From assembly GCA_945902755.1 (NCBI GenBank), contig CAMDNC010000002.1, positions 1-49,231 of the forward strand: a DNA stretch of 49,231 nt. The letters run 5' to 3'. Source of the stretch: Flavipsychrobacter stenotrophus (GTDB taxonomy: Bacteria > Bacteroidota > Bacteroidia > Chitinophagales > Chitinophagaceae). The notes under the pieces are model-generated. The model saw only the letters and a program-made list of their open reading frames with translations. It made no database searches and had not been told where the DNA came from. The position numbers were made by a program, and so were the translations under genes. Below, in pieces: positions 32,829-43,000 of this stretch. Every line of letters begins with the position of its first letter. The first letter of the stretch is position 1.

Positions 32829-34466
32829 TTACTTGCTGATCTGTATTTTCTTGTTAGTTACCCCACCCTCTTTGTCTCTAAAAGAAAGTGTATAGTTTCC
32901 GGCAGGTAGTTCAGAAAGATCTAGAGTAGCTTTAGAGGCATTAACTACTTCTTTCTGTGCAACTGTCTGCCCCAACATATTATAGACAGCAATGTAGGCA
33001 GATACGTTACTACCATTCCAATCGAGGTTCAACACACCATTTGTAGGGTTGGGGAAAATACTAACCTCCCCGACACTTACGTTCTTAATATCCAACAGTG
33101 CTACAAATATAGTATTTGATGCAAGTGACTGACAGTTGCCAGTGTCGCGAATAGCATAATAATATCCCATAGTTGTAGGATGGTACGTTTGTGCGTTAGC
33201 ACCTGGTATTATTGCACCATTGAAATACCAGATGTAAACCCCAGCAGTATTAGCAACCAGTATATTATCGATCAATGATACTAAAGGAGCTACAGGAGTA
33301 CTATCACGAATCATCAGTACTGAAGCGGTAGTCACAGAATCATTTAGGTAACAACCACCATCAGTTGTACGGACCCTGAAGGTGAGTAGATCACCATTTT
33401 GGTAAGCCTGTGTATGGATATTACTACCTGTGGCAACTACCGTATCATTAATCAGCCATATAAGGTCAGGTGTCACACCACCATCAGCAATAGTAGCAGT
33501 GAAAGTAATAGCTGAATCTATGCAACCAGGGTTAGCACCATTGGTCAAAGCTATACTAACACTTGGATTGAGGTTGGGGATGACCGTCATTGTAATAGCA
33601 GTAGAAATTGTAGTGTCGTTGATAACACATGCGTCTGTAGCAACGAGCATACCATATACTATGTCGCCATTACTAAGTGAATCAGTGATGAATGCAGGAC
33701 CTATTGCGCCCGGAACACTTACACCATTTACATACCAGTATATAACAGAACCCAAACCAGCATCAGTAACTAAAGCACTAAAAGTATTGGTATCGCGCGA
33801 GCAAATAGGGTTAAACAATGCAGAAATTGATAGTGAAGCTGTCAGCGAATCGTGTATTACTTCTATACCATTAGAGTAAGCAGTGTCGGTAGGTGATGCA
33901 CATACCGAATTAGAGACCATCATTACACTTACTGTATCTCCGTCGTTAAAAATATCGGTGAATGTGGCACTGTCGGCACCTATAACGGGCACATTATCTA
34001 CATACCACTGATAGAGAGGAGCTGTGCCACCATTAACGGGATAAGCAGTGAAAGTGAGTGGACTACCAGGGCAATCTGGATTTGTGCCAGATGTAATAGA
34101 ATTGAGCACACGCGGCATAATGGCACTACTGCGATAAACGATGATAGTATTTGACTTTGCGCTATCGAGCAAGCCAAGACTGTTTATGAAATATAGCCAA
34201 CAATACACGCTATCACCATCATTAAGCGCTGTGGTATGAAATGTGTCGATTGTAACCCCTGTGAACACATCATTGGCAAACCACCTGAATGTAGACCCTA
34301 TAGCTGTGTCATTAGACTCGATGGCAACAAAATCGAGCTGTACACCGGGGCATGTAGTATCGCTGCCATAAGGCAGATATATGCGCACAGAATCTTCAGT
34401 TTGCGCAGACACTATTCCTCCCAAACCAATACACAACAAAAAAAGCAGTGTAATTTTACGTATCAT
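32829..34466 (-). CDS. T9SS-secreted protein with Ig-like repeats
   Basis: The 545-residue protein has a signal peptide (MIRKITLLFLLCIGLGGIVSAQ), several Ig/PKD-like repeats of about 85-95 residues, each with a CPG or CSRD-type Cys near the start and a W.V...V or WYVNG core, and a C-terminal type A sorting domain (about 465-545: VSIFPNPTNGVLNLDW, then AVYNMLGQTV and LSELPAGNYTLSF). It should be exported by the type IX system and anchored or released at the surface. The function of the repeats is unknown; adhesion is likely. The frame opens 8 codons earlier, but the ATG at 34466 starts the signal peptide. Confidence 0.9.
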   Translation of the reverse strand: MIRKITLLFLLCIGLGGIVSAQTEDSVRIYLPYGSDTTCPGVQLDFVAIESNDTAIGSTFRWFANDVFTGVTIDTFHTTALNDGDSVYCWLYFINSLGLLDSAKSNTIIVYRSSAIMPRVLNSITSGTNPDCPGSPLTFTAYPVNGGTAPLYQWYVDNVPVIGADSATFTDIFNDGDTVSVMMVSNSVCASPTDTAYSNGIEVIHDSLTASLSISALFNPICSRDTNTFSALVTDAGLGSVIYWYVNGVSVPGAIGPAFITDSLSNGDIVYGMLVATDACVINDTTISTAITMTVIPNLNPSVSIALTNGANPGCIDSAITFTATIADGGVTPDLIWLINDTVVATGSNIHTQAYQNGDLLTFRVRTTDGGCYLNDSVTTASVLMIRDSTPVAPLVSLIDNILVANTAGVYIWYFNGAIIPGANAQTYHPTTMGYYYAIRDTGNCQSLASNTIFVALLDIKNVSVGEVSIFPNPTNGVLNLDWNGSNVSAYIAVYNMLGQTVAQKEVVNASKATLDLSELPAGNYTLSFRDKEGGVTNKKIQISK

Positions 34467-34645
34467 AATTGCATAGTTTAGACCCGTCATAGGGAGACAG
34501 GAATGTTAAGTTGCGTAAAAATAATGTATTCATTTTAAATTACCCTGAAAGATTTTGCTGTTTCCGAAGTTATGATCTACAATCTTTGATTTTTAGTATC
34601 GTCAACTTACTGTCAGAATATAGATATTAATTTATGCCGGTTCCT

Positions 34646-34653
34646 TACCTTTG
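34646..34653 (+). promoter_or_regulatory. -7 box of the thiolase gene
   Basis: TACCTTTG matches TAnnTTTG; the ATG at 34666 lies 12 nt after it. The TTG at 34651, an alternative longer start, is inside the box. The leader would be only a few nucleotides. Confidence 0.5.
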
Positions 34654-34665
34654 TACTACATAAAA

Positions 34666-35850
34666 ATGAAAATGAAAGAAGTATATATAGTATCGGCAGT
34701 ACGCACCCCCATGGGAAGTTGGGGTGGTGCATTGAAAGACTTTTCGGCACCAAAATTGGGTGCAATAGCCATCAAAGGTGCACTGGAGCGTGCCGGCGTA
34801 GCAGCTTCAGAGGTTAATGAAGTACTGATGGGTTGTGTACTTCAAGCCAATTTGGGCCAAGCACCTGCACGTCAGGCTGCTCGATTTGCAGGTGTTCCAG
34901 ATAATGTACCTTGCACCACCATCAACAAAGTATGTGCTAGCGGTATGAAGGCGGTAATGCAGGGTGCACAAGCAATAATGCTGGGTGATGCAGACGTAGT
35001 TATAGCAGGCGGCATGGAAAGCATGAGTAATGTACCATTCTACAACGAAAACCTACGCTGGGGAAGTAAGTACGGTAATGTTACACTTATAGATGGATTG
35101 GCTAAAGATGGCCTCACTGACGTGTATCACAATTATGCAATGGGTAATGCCGCTGATATGTGTGCCAAGGAATGCAACATAAGCCGCGAAGCACAAGATG
35201 AATTTGCGATAGAAAGCTACAAACGCAGTCAAGGCGCATGGGATGCAGGTAAATTTGACAACGAAATTATACCAGTAGAGGTGCCACAGAAAAAAGGTGA
35301 CCCAATAAAAATAAGCAAAGACGAAGACCCATGGAATGTAAAATTTGACAAAATAGCCGGTCTACGCCCAGCCTTCTCTAAAGAAGGAACAGTTACTGCT
35401 GCTAATGCTAGCACAATGAATGATGGTGCTGCCGTGCTAGTACTAATGAGCAAAGAGAAAGCAGAGCAATTAGGTATCAAACCAATTGCGCGTTTGGTAG
35501 GTTATGCCGATGCAGAGCAAGCTCCTGAATGGTTTACCACATCTCCTTCACTTGCTGTGCCTAAAGCTGTAGCGAAAGCAGGTCTTAAAATGGAAGATGT
35601 GTCCTACTTCGAGCTCAATGAAGCATTTAGTGTGGTAGGTATAGTTAACGCTCAAAAAATGAATCTTGACCCCTCTAAAGTCAATGTAAATGGTGGTGCA
35701 GTAGCACTTGGTCATCCATTGGGTTGCAGTGGTGCACGTATCATTGCTACACTCATCAATGTACTGAACCAAAACGACGCCAAATATGGCGCGGCAGGTA
35801 TCTGCAATGGTGGTGGTGGTGCCAGTGCCGTAGTTATTGAGCGCATGTAA
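34666..35850 (+). CDS. Acetyl-CoA C-acetyltransferase (thiolase)
   Basis: The 394-residue protein is a thiolase: Cys90 in NKVCASGMKA is the acylated residue, His350 in GGAVALGHPLGCSGAR and Cys380 in GICNGGGGASAV complete the active site. The length fits the biosynthetic or degradative acetyl-CoA acetyltransferases, which join two acetyl-CoA to acetoacetyl-CoA or run the reverse reaction. There is no neighbouring fatty acid oxidation or PHB gene, so the physiological direction is open. The ATG at 34666 or the one two codons later (34672) is the start; the upstream TTG is in the promoter. Confidence 0.95.
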   Translation: MKMKEVYIVSAVRTPMGSWGGALKDFSAPKLGAIAIKGALERAGVAASEVNEVLMGCVLQANLGQAPARQAARFAGVPDNVPCTTINKVCASGMKAVMQGAQAIMLGDADVVIAGGMESMSNVPFYNENLRWGSKYGNVTLIDGLAKDGLTDVYHNYAMGNAADMCAKECNISREAQDEFAIESYKRSQGAWDAGKFDNEIIPVEVPQKKGDPIKISKDEDPWNVKFDKIAGLRPAFSKEGTVTAANASTMNDGAAVLVLMSKEKAEQLGIKPIARLVGYADAEQAPEWFTTSPSLAVPKAVAKAGLKMEDVSYFELNEAFSVVGIVNAQKMNLDPSKVNVNGGAVALGHPLGCSGARIIATLINVLNQNDAKYGAAGICNGGGGASAVVIERM

Positions 35851-35901
35851 TTGTAAAAAAATGTGCTTTAATTGCTAGTGCACCTTATTCATAAAAATAC
35901 A

Positions 35902-35935
35902 AAAAGCCCCGCGTACAGAAAGTCGCGGGGCTTTT
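35902..35935. terminator. Bidirectional terminator between thiolase and porP
   Basis: A perfect 12-bp stem, AAAAGCCCCGCG (35902-35913) with CGCGGGGCTTTT (35924-35935), with A/T tracts at both ends. Confidence 0.92.
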
Positions 35936-35959
35936 GATTTATTGTACTTGTGCTTACTG

Positions 35960-37021
35960 TTATCTGAAGTTATAATTGTTTACATCTTCAAACCTAGGAC
36001 AATACATTGGATCACGAGGATTTTTCCTGTGTAAATAATTGCCTCTTACGTAAATTGAGATCTCAGTAGCACCTGTACCAGGTACATTAGCAGCAAGTGC
36101 AGAGTTAGTTACATCTTGAGTAAAACCAATTGAAACATCTTTATAATCGACACGCACCATAGGTATAAATGCATCTTGATTGCGATAGAAAGCTCCGAAA
36201 TTCAAGGCAAAAATACTAGGCAGACCTACTGGCACACTACGCCAAGTAAAAAATCCACCCAATATTAACTCTGTGCTGGGTTGCTGATAGCTATAATTGG
36301 CATGCACTGTAACTCCAAACTGCTCGCTAAAAGAAGAGTGGAAACCAGCATTGAACTGCCATTTCATATTCAAGTTAACTGGGTCAGCACCCGTAAATTC
36401 CTGAGTAGGAGTATTGATGTGGTATGCACTCACACCAAGATAATAATTGAAAATACCTTGTTCATCTAGTGAGCTGTTTAGGCTTACTCCCGCGCCTACA
36501 TCGTAGTTGTTTCTGCTTCGGTAAGTAGAATTTTCGCCTGTAGCGTTAGTGGAATTATACTCACCATTCACATATTGATTACTAGTGGTGATCTTACTCT
36601 GATCTATAGAACGAGATATATAACCTCCAGAGAGCCCGACAGATAGATATGAATTGTACCGATCACCCATGGCTTTGTTGTATGCAATAGCGGGATAAAT
36701 CTGTGTAGTATTCATATTGATAGTACCAGCCTTATCAAAATTGGCAGCAAGACCAAAACTGATGTAGTCACCAATTTCACGATCGACAAGCACTCTGGTC
36801 TCACCAGAAACCATAACAGTACTGTAAGGTGCTGAAACGGTAGCCCACTGGCTGCGATAGTTGAACCCTACCTTGTAATCGCCGGTGAAGATACCAGTAA
36901 GTGCAGGGTTGCGCATCAGTGCGTTTTCATAAAATTGTGAATAGTGTACATCTTGTGCATAGCCATTGATACTAAATGCTAGTAGGACAGCCGCTGACAG
37001 TTTGCTTAAGTAACGCTTCAT
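35960..37021 (-). CDS. PorP/SprF family outer-membrane protein
   Basis: The 353-residue protein has a signal peptide (MKRYLSKLSAAVLLAFSINGYAQ) and the family start DVHYSQFYENALMRNPALTG followed by YKVGFNYRSQW. The remainder is beta-strand-rich, as expected for an outer-membrane barrel. PorP/SprF proteins assist secretion or surface attachment of type IX cargo; SprF is needed for the SprB adhesin in Flavobacterium johnsoniae. It follows the giant CHU_C protein gene by 28 nt on the same strand, matching the sprB-sprF layout, so it is the likely dedicated partner of that protein. Confidence 0.93.
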   Translation of the reverse strand: MKRYLSKLSAAVLLAFSINGYAQDVHYSQFYENALMRNPALTGIFTGDYKVGFNYRSQWATVSAPYSTVMVSGETRVLVDREIGDYISFGLAANFDKAGTINMNTTQIYPAIAYNKAMGDRYNSYLSVGLSGGYISRSIDQSKITTSNQYVNGEYNSTNATGENSTYRSRNNYDVGAGVSLNSSLDEQGIFNYYLGVSAYHINTPTQEFTGADPVNLNMKWQFNAGFHSSFSEQFGVTVHANYSYQQPSTELILGGFFTWRSVPVGLPSIFALNFGAFYRNQDAFIPMVRVDYKDVSIGFTQDVTNSALAANVPGTGATEISIYVRGNYLHRKNPRDPMYCPRFEDVNNYNFR

Positions 37022-37049
37022 TTGCTTCTTTTTATAGAATAAAATCTAA

Positions 37050-40000
37050 TTATCTTACTATACTAACGTCTCCCTTGTATTTGAATGTTTCACCCAAATT
37101 ACATTCAGCCTCCACAAAGTAATAGAACACATCAGGAGGGAGTACCACTCCTTTGTACTGACCATCCCAACCAACTGATGGGTCATTTGCACCTATGTTG
37201 TAACGCTCATACACTAATTCACCCCATCTGTTGTAAATCAGGAATTTAGTTATTCTGCTTATTCCTTTACCGTTTATGAAGAAACGGTCATTCATACCAT
37301 CACCATTAGGTGTAAAAGTATTAGGTATAAATATCTGTGACTCCTCACAACCCACAGTAATAGTAACGGTGCGTGTAGACGTACAACCATAAATTGAAGT
37401 AGCAGTAAACGTATAAGTGGTAGTAGCGGTAGGTGTAGCAATTGTAGTGTAACATACCTCGCAAGACAATGTAGAAGGATTGGACCATGCGTAAGCATTG
37501 ATAATCATTTCATTATTTATCTCAGCTTTTAATGTGACCTGAGTACCAGATGCCACAGTAGCTGATGGTGGCGTAATAGTAATATCTGGGAATGGCACAA
37601 CAACTACAGTTGTATACAAGGTATCGGGCCAGCAAACATTAGGAGTAATGACCACCGGATAAGTTGTAGTAATAACTGGCGAAACAACTGGATTATAAAT
37701 GAATCTATTGCTCATAGCAGTAGCATTCAACCAATAGAAATCAGAGCGAGACCCATCAGGATTGAAGCTAGTTGCATTCAGCTGTGCGCTACCACCTATA
37801 CATATCACCGTATCCTTGTTTATACCGTTAAATGCACTATCTAGTACAGTTACTGGTACCTTGAGTGAATCGAAACAACCAAATGGTGTAATACCAGTTA
37901 CTCTGTACACAAGATTAGTTGTATTAGAGACAATTGGGTTTGCACAAGTGTCGCAAGAGATAAATGCATTGGGGAACCAAGCAAATCTAGTCACATAACC
38001 TGCGGTTGCAAAAGAATCAGTAACCCTCAATTGAGCCGTACTACCATTACATACTATAGCTGGATTAGGTAATACTCTCATAACTGGTAGTGGCATTACT
38101 GTAACGGTAAAGAATAATGAATCGCGGCAACCAAGAGAGTCGATAGCGACTGCATTGTAAGTGGTAGTATTAATAGGACATGCCGTAACTGTATCGCATA
38201 TTGTGCAAGACAATCCAGTGGATGGTTTCCAATTGAAGAAAGTACCTTCTCTGCCATTAGCTATCAGCACTGTACAGTCGCCCTTACATATGCTATCCTG
38301 ACCAGTGATACTGATGTCGTTCAGTAACGAATCTACAACGACAGTTACGATAGCTGTATCTGAGCAACCAAATACTGTAGTACCGGTTACCACGTATGTA
38401 GTGGTAATAGTGGGGCTAGCTACTACTGTGGCGCCAACTGTGCTAGACAAACCTGTAGGAGGAGCCCAATTGTAAGTTCCACCAGTACCGGCACCTGCAG
38501 CTGTAAGTGTAGTGGATGCATACTTGCAAATAATAGAAGGGATAGTTACAATGGTAACGTCCGGTTTTGGATTACAGTTGATACTGCGAACCACAAAACA
38601 ACCTGTTGGTAATGTATAAGTGATACTAGCAGTACCAGCAGACACACCAGTTATTACACCAGTTGTTGGGTTAATAGTTACAACCGCTGTGTCTAAAGTA
38701 GTCCAAGTACCACCCGCAGCGCTATTGGAAGCTGTAACGGTAGAGCCAACACAAACACCCGGACTACTGAAGGTAATGTTGCCAGGCAACGGATTGACGG
38801 TTATTGTTCTTGTAGTGCTACAAACTACTACAGTGTAAGTGATTGAATAGGTGACAGTATCAACTCCCGCGCTCAAACCAGTTACTACACCTGTAGAAGC
38901 ACCCAGAGCAGCAATAGCAGGAGAAGTATGAGTCCAAGTGCCAGCTGTTGGTCCACTAATCAGAGTTACTGAATCATTCACACACACTGCACTTGGTCCA
39001 GTTATTGGTGTTGGCAATGCTCGTACGGTTACTACTGTTCTGGTGCTACATCCTGTAGGCAGTGTATAAGTGATGGTATCTACACCTACATTCAATGCAG
39101 TAACTACAGCGGAATCGAATGCTGCCGAGAAAGCGGTAACAGACGTAACGAAACCACTACTGCTACCCCATCCACCACCGGGAGATGTAGTCCACAATAT
39201 TCCACTAGCACCATTACATAATTCAGTTACACCGTTAATGGGGTTCGGATTAGGATTAACGGTCATTATAATATTCACCTGACATCCAGTACCAGAAATT
39301 ACATAACTCACAACACTGTTTCCAGGTACCAGTCCTGTGAACACTCCAGTTGTTGCATCAATGGTACCTACTGTAGGGTTGCTACTTGTCCAAGAGCCAC
39401 CTGGGGTTATATTACTGAGTGTCGTTGTTGAACCGACACAAACGGAAGGAACACCAGTAATTGGGGCAGGCAATGGATTAACAGTAACAGTAAAAGTGGT
39501 ATCGCAACCTGTAGGCAAAGTATAAGTAATAGTTGTTGTACCTGCAGCGATACCGGTAAGCACTCCACCTCCAGCACCTGGACCAGTACTAATTGTGGCA
39601 ATCAGTGGGTTCTGACTACTCCAAGTTCCTCCTGGAAATGTTGTATTACCCAAGAATGATATTGACCCAACGCATACGGTACGCGTACCCGTCACACTAC
39701 TAGCAGTAGGCAACGGATTAATAACTGCTGTACTAGCTGTCAAACATCCAGTAGGCAACATGTAGGTAATTATGGACGTTCCTGCCGTTATCCCTATCAT
39801 TTGTCCGGTGGGCATAAATATAAATGCTACACCAGGGTTGCTGCTACTCCAAGTACCACCAGGTGTAGCACTCGCTAGTATAGTAGTATCTCCACGACAA
39901 ATAGTAAGCGCACCGGTAATAGACGCAGGTAAAGGATTAACAGTAAACACCACTAATCTAGGACAGCTTGAAGGTAGCCTGTAAGTGATGATGGTAGTGC

Positions 40001-43000
40001 CAGGAGCAATACCAGTTACCACACCAGTAGCAGAACCAATAGTAGCAACAGATAAGTTACTACTACTCCAACTACCACCTGTAGTAACGTTTGCAAGTGT
40101 GACACTCGCACCCACACATGCCGTAAGCGGACCAGTAATCGGTTGCACTATCGGGTTGATAGTCATTACAGCAGTCGTATAACAACCTGTAGGTAAGGTG
40201 TAACTAACAGTAACTGTACCAGCAGATACACTTGCCAACAAACCAGTAGCAGGGTCGATGACAGCTATATAAATATTTTCAGTACTCCACGAGCCACCGG
40301 CTACTGTATTGAAAAGTGTAACGCTGTCATTAACACAAATGTTCAGTAGGCCGGTAATAGGAGCTGGAAGTGGATTAACAGTGATAACCGCTGTTGTTAA
40401 ACAACCTGTAGGTAAAGTATAAGTAACTGTTGCTGTACCCGCTGAATGACCTGTTACGACGCCACTAGTATCTATTGTTGCAACGGTAGTAGGTGAAATA
40501 GACCAAGTACCACCTGCTGTAGCGCTGCTGAGGGTTATGGTGAACCCGTTACATACAACCAATGCACCAGATATGCCAGAAGGTAAAGGGTTTACAGTAA
40601 CTGTATATAGCGTAAAACACCCAGTAGGCAATGTGTAGGTAATAATTTCTGTACCGTCAGATACACCAGTTACTACACCAGAAGCCGAGCCAATAGTAGC
40701 TACAGCACCACTACTACTCCATGTACCACCGGTACTACTTGTGGTGAGGGTAACAGTAGAGCCAACACAAAGAACAGATGGTCCACCTATTGCACTTGGC
40801 AATGGGTTCACAGTAATAGTAGTGGTGATGATACAACCAGTAGTATTTGCAGTGAAAGTAATTGTTGTCGTTCCACCACTTATACCAGTTAACAACCCAC
40901 CAGCATCAATCGTTGCTACAGCTATGTTACTGCTAGTCCATGTACCACCACCTGTGGTAAAGTTGAGTAGTGTAATAGTAGATCCTTCGCACACAGATGT
41001 AGGACCAGTAATGAGTGCTGGTAATGGCTGTACTGTTACTATGGCAGTGCTACGGCAAGTAGTAGCCAAAGTGTATGTGATAGTTGTAGTTCCTGGGTTG
41101 ACGCCTATTACACTGCCAGAGAGTGAACCTATTGTTGCTATCGTAGTAGATGCACTCACCCACAAGCCACCGGCTGGTGACCCTGTAAGTGTGGAAGCGA
41201 TACCTGGACAAACCAACACAGAACCCAATATAGCGGGAAGCGGATAAACAGTTACTGTTGTTACTGCAGCGCAACCAGAAGGCAACGTATAACTAATCAA
41301 TGATGTACCTGCGCTTAAACCGTCCACAAATCCTGTACTAGAAACAGTAGCCACAACAGTGTTAGTGCTAGTCCATGCGCCACCAGGGAAAAGATTAGAA
41401 AGTGTAGTGCTATTACCTGCACACATATATAATGTGCCTGTAGTAGCAGGGGGAACCGGATTTACAGTAACGGTTGTAAATGAAGTGCAACCAGCAGCTG
41501 TCGTGTAAGTGATATTCGCAGTACCTGCAGTGAAGCCAGTTACTAGTCCTGTACCCAAAAACACTTTTGCTACAATCGTGTCACTACTCTGCCATGTGCC
41601 ACCAGGTGTAACATGAGATAGTGTCGTAGTACCGCCCACACAAATGCTTAACACACCCGTAGGAGGTGGCGGCACAGGATCAACTGTTGCTAATACTAGA
41701 GTGAAGCAACCAGTGCTCAAAGTATAAGATATATAGGCAGTACCAGCAGATATACCACAAACCAGACCTGTAGACGGGTTAACTGTAGCAATCGTCGGAT
41801 CTGAACTTGTCCATGTACCACCAGCTGTAGCTGAAGATAAAGGTGTACAGAAGCCTATACAAGTGCTAGCAAACCCAGTAATTGGTGCAGGTAATGGATT
41901 TACAGTGACGGTGGTGTCTACTCTACAGCCTGTTGGCAATGTAAATACTATTGTAGCGGTACCAGCCGATGTACCAGTTACTACACCCGTAGAGGTATTG
42001 ATAGGCGCAATGGCAGAATTGCTGCTGCTCCATGTACCTGGCCCACCAGGCGATGAATTGGTGAGCACAGTAGTAGATCCCACACATACAGTAAGCGCAC
42101 CATCAATTGGGAACGGATTTGGGTTAACAGTCATTACCCTACTTACCTGACAACCAGTAGCGGTGATAATGTAGGTGACAACCGTAAAGCCCTGTATGGA
42201 TCCTGTAAACAAACCTGATGTTGAAGTGATAGAACCAATAGGAGGTATACTGCTGCTCCATGTACCACCTGTAGTAGTTGTACTTAGCAATACTGTATTG
42301 CCTACACAAACGCTGCCTGGTCCGGTTATTGGTGCTGGTAAAGGATTAACCGTAACAAATGCTGTGGTAGCACAGCCAGTGGGCAACGAATAAGTTATCA
42401 GTACTGCACCTGGCGAAATACCGTTAACGCTACCGGTGAATGTATCAATTGTAGCTACACCAGCATTACTGCTTGTCCATGTACCGCCAAGAGTAGTGCT
42501 ACTCATCGTTGTTATTTGGCCCTGACAAATAACTGCTGTACCGGTAATAGGATTGGGTAACGGAGAAACTGTAACGGCAGTGGTGATAGCACATGCACCA
42601 GGCAGTGTATAGGTAAGAGTTGTAGTGCCAACACCAAGTGCAGCAAAAGAGCCAGTCGTAATACCTATTGTCCCAGTAGCAGAGGTACTGCTACTCCAAG
42701 TTCCACCACCGGGTGCACTGCCATAACTAGCGGCCTGTCCTAAGCAAACTGTAGAAGGACCGAAAATAGCGGTAGGCGCAGCATTTATTGTTACTACTGC
42801 ACGAGTAGAACAACCTGAAGCCAAGGAATAAACTATAGTTGCAGTGTCAGCTGTAACACCCGTAACAACACCTGTAATAGGGTCTACTGTGGCAGCAGAT
42901 GTATTCAGACTGACCCAAACACCACCTGGTGTGGTGGTACTGAGTGTAGCAGTAGCAAACTGACAAATACTAAGCGAACCTGTGATAGGAGCCGGAGTTA

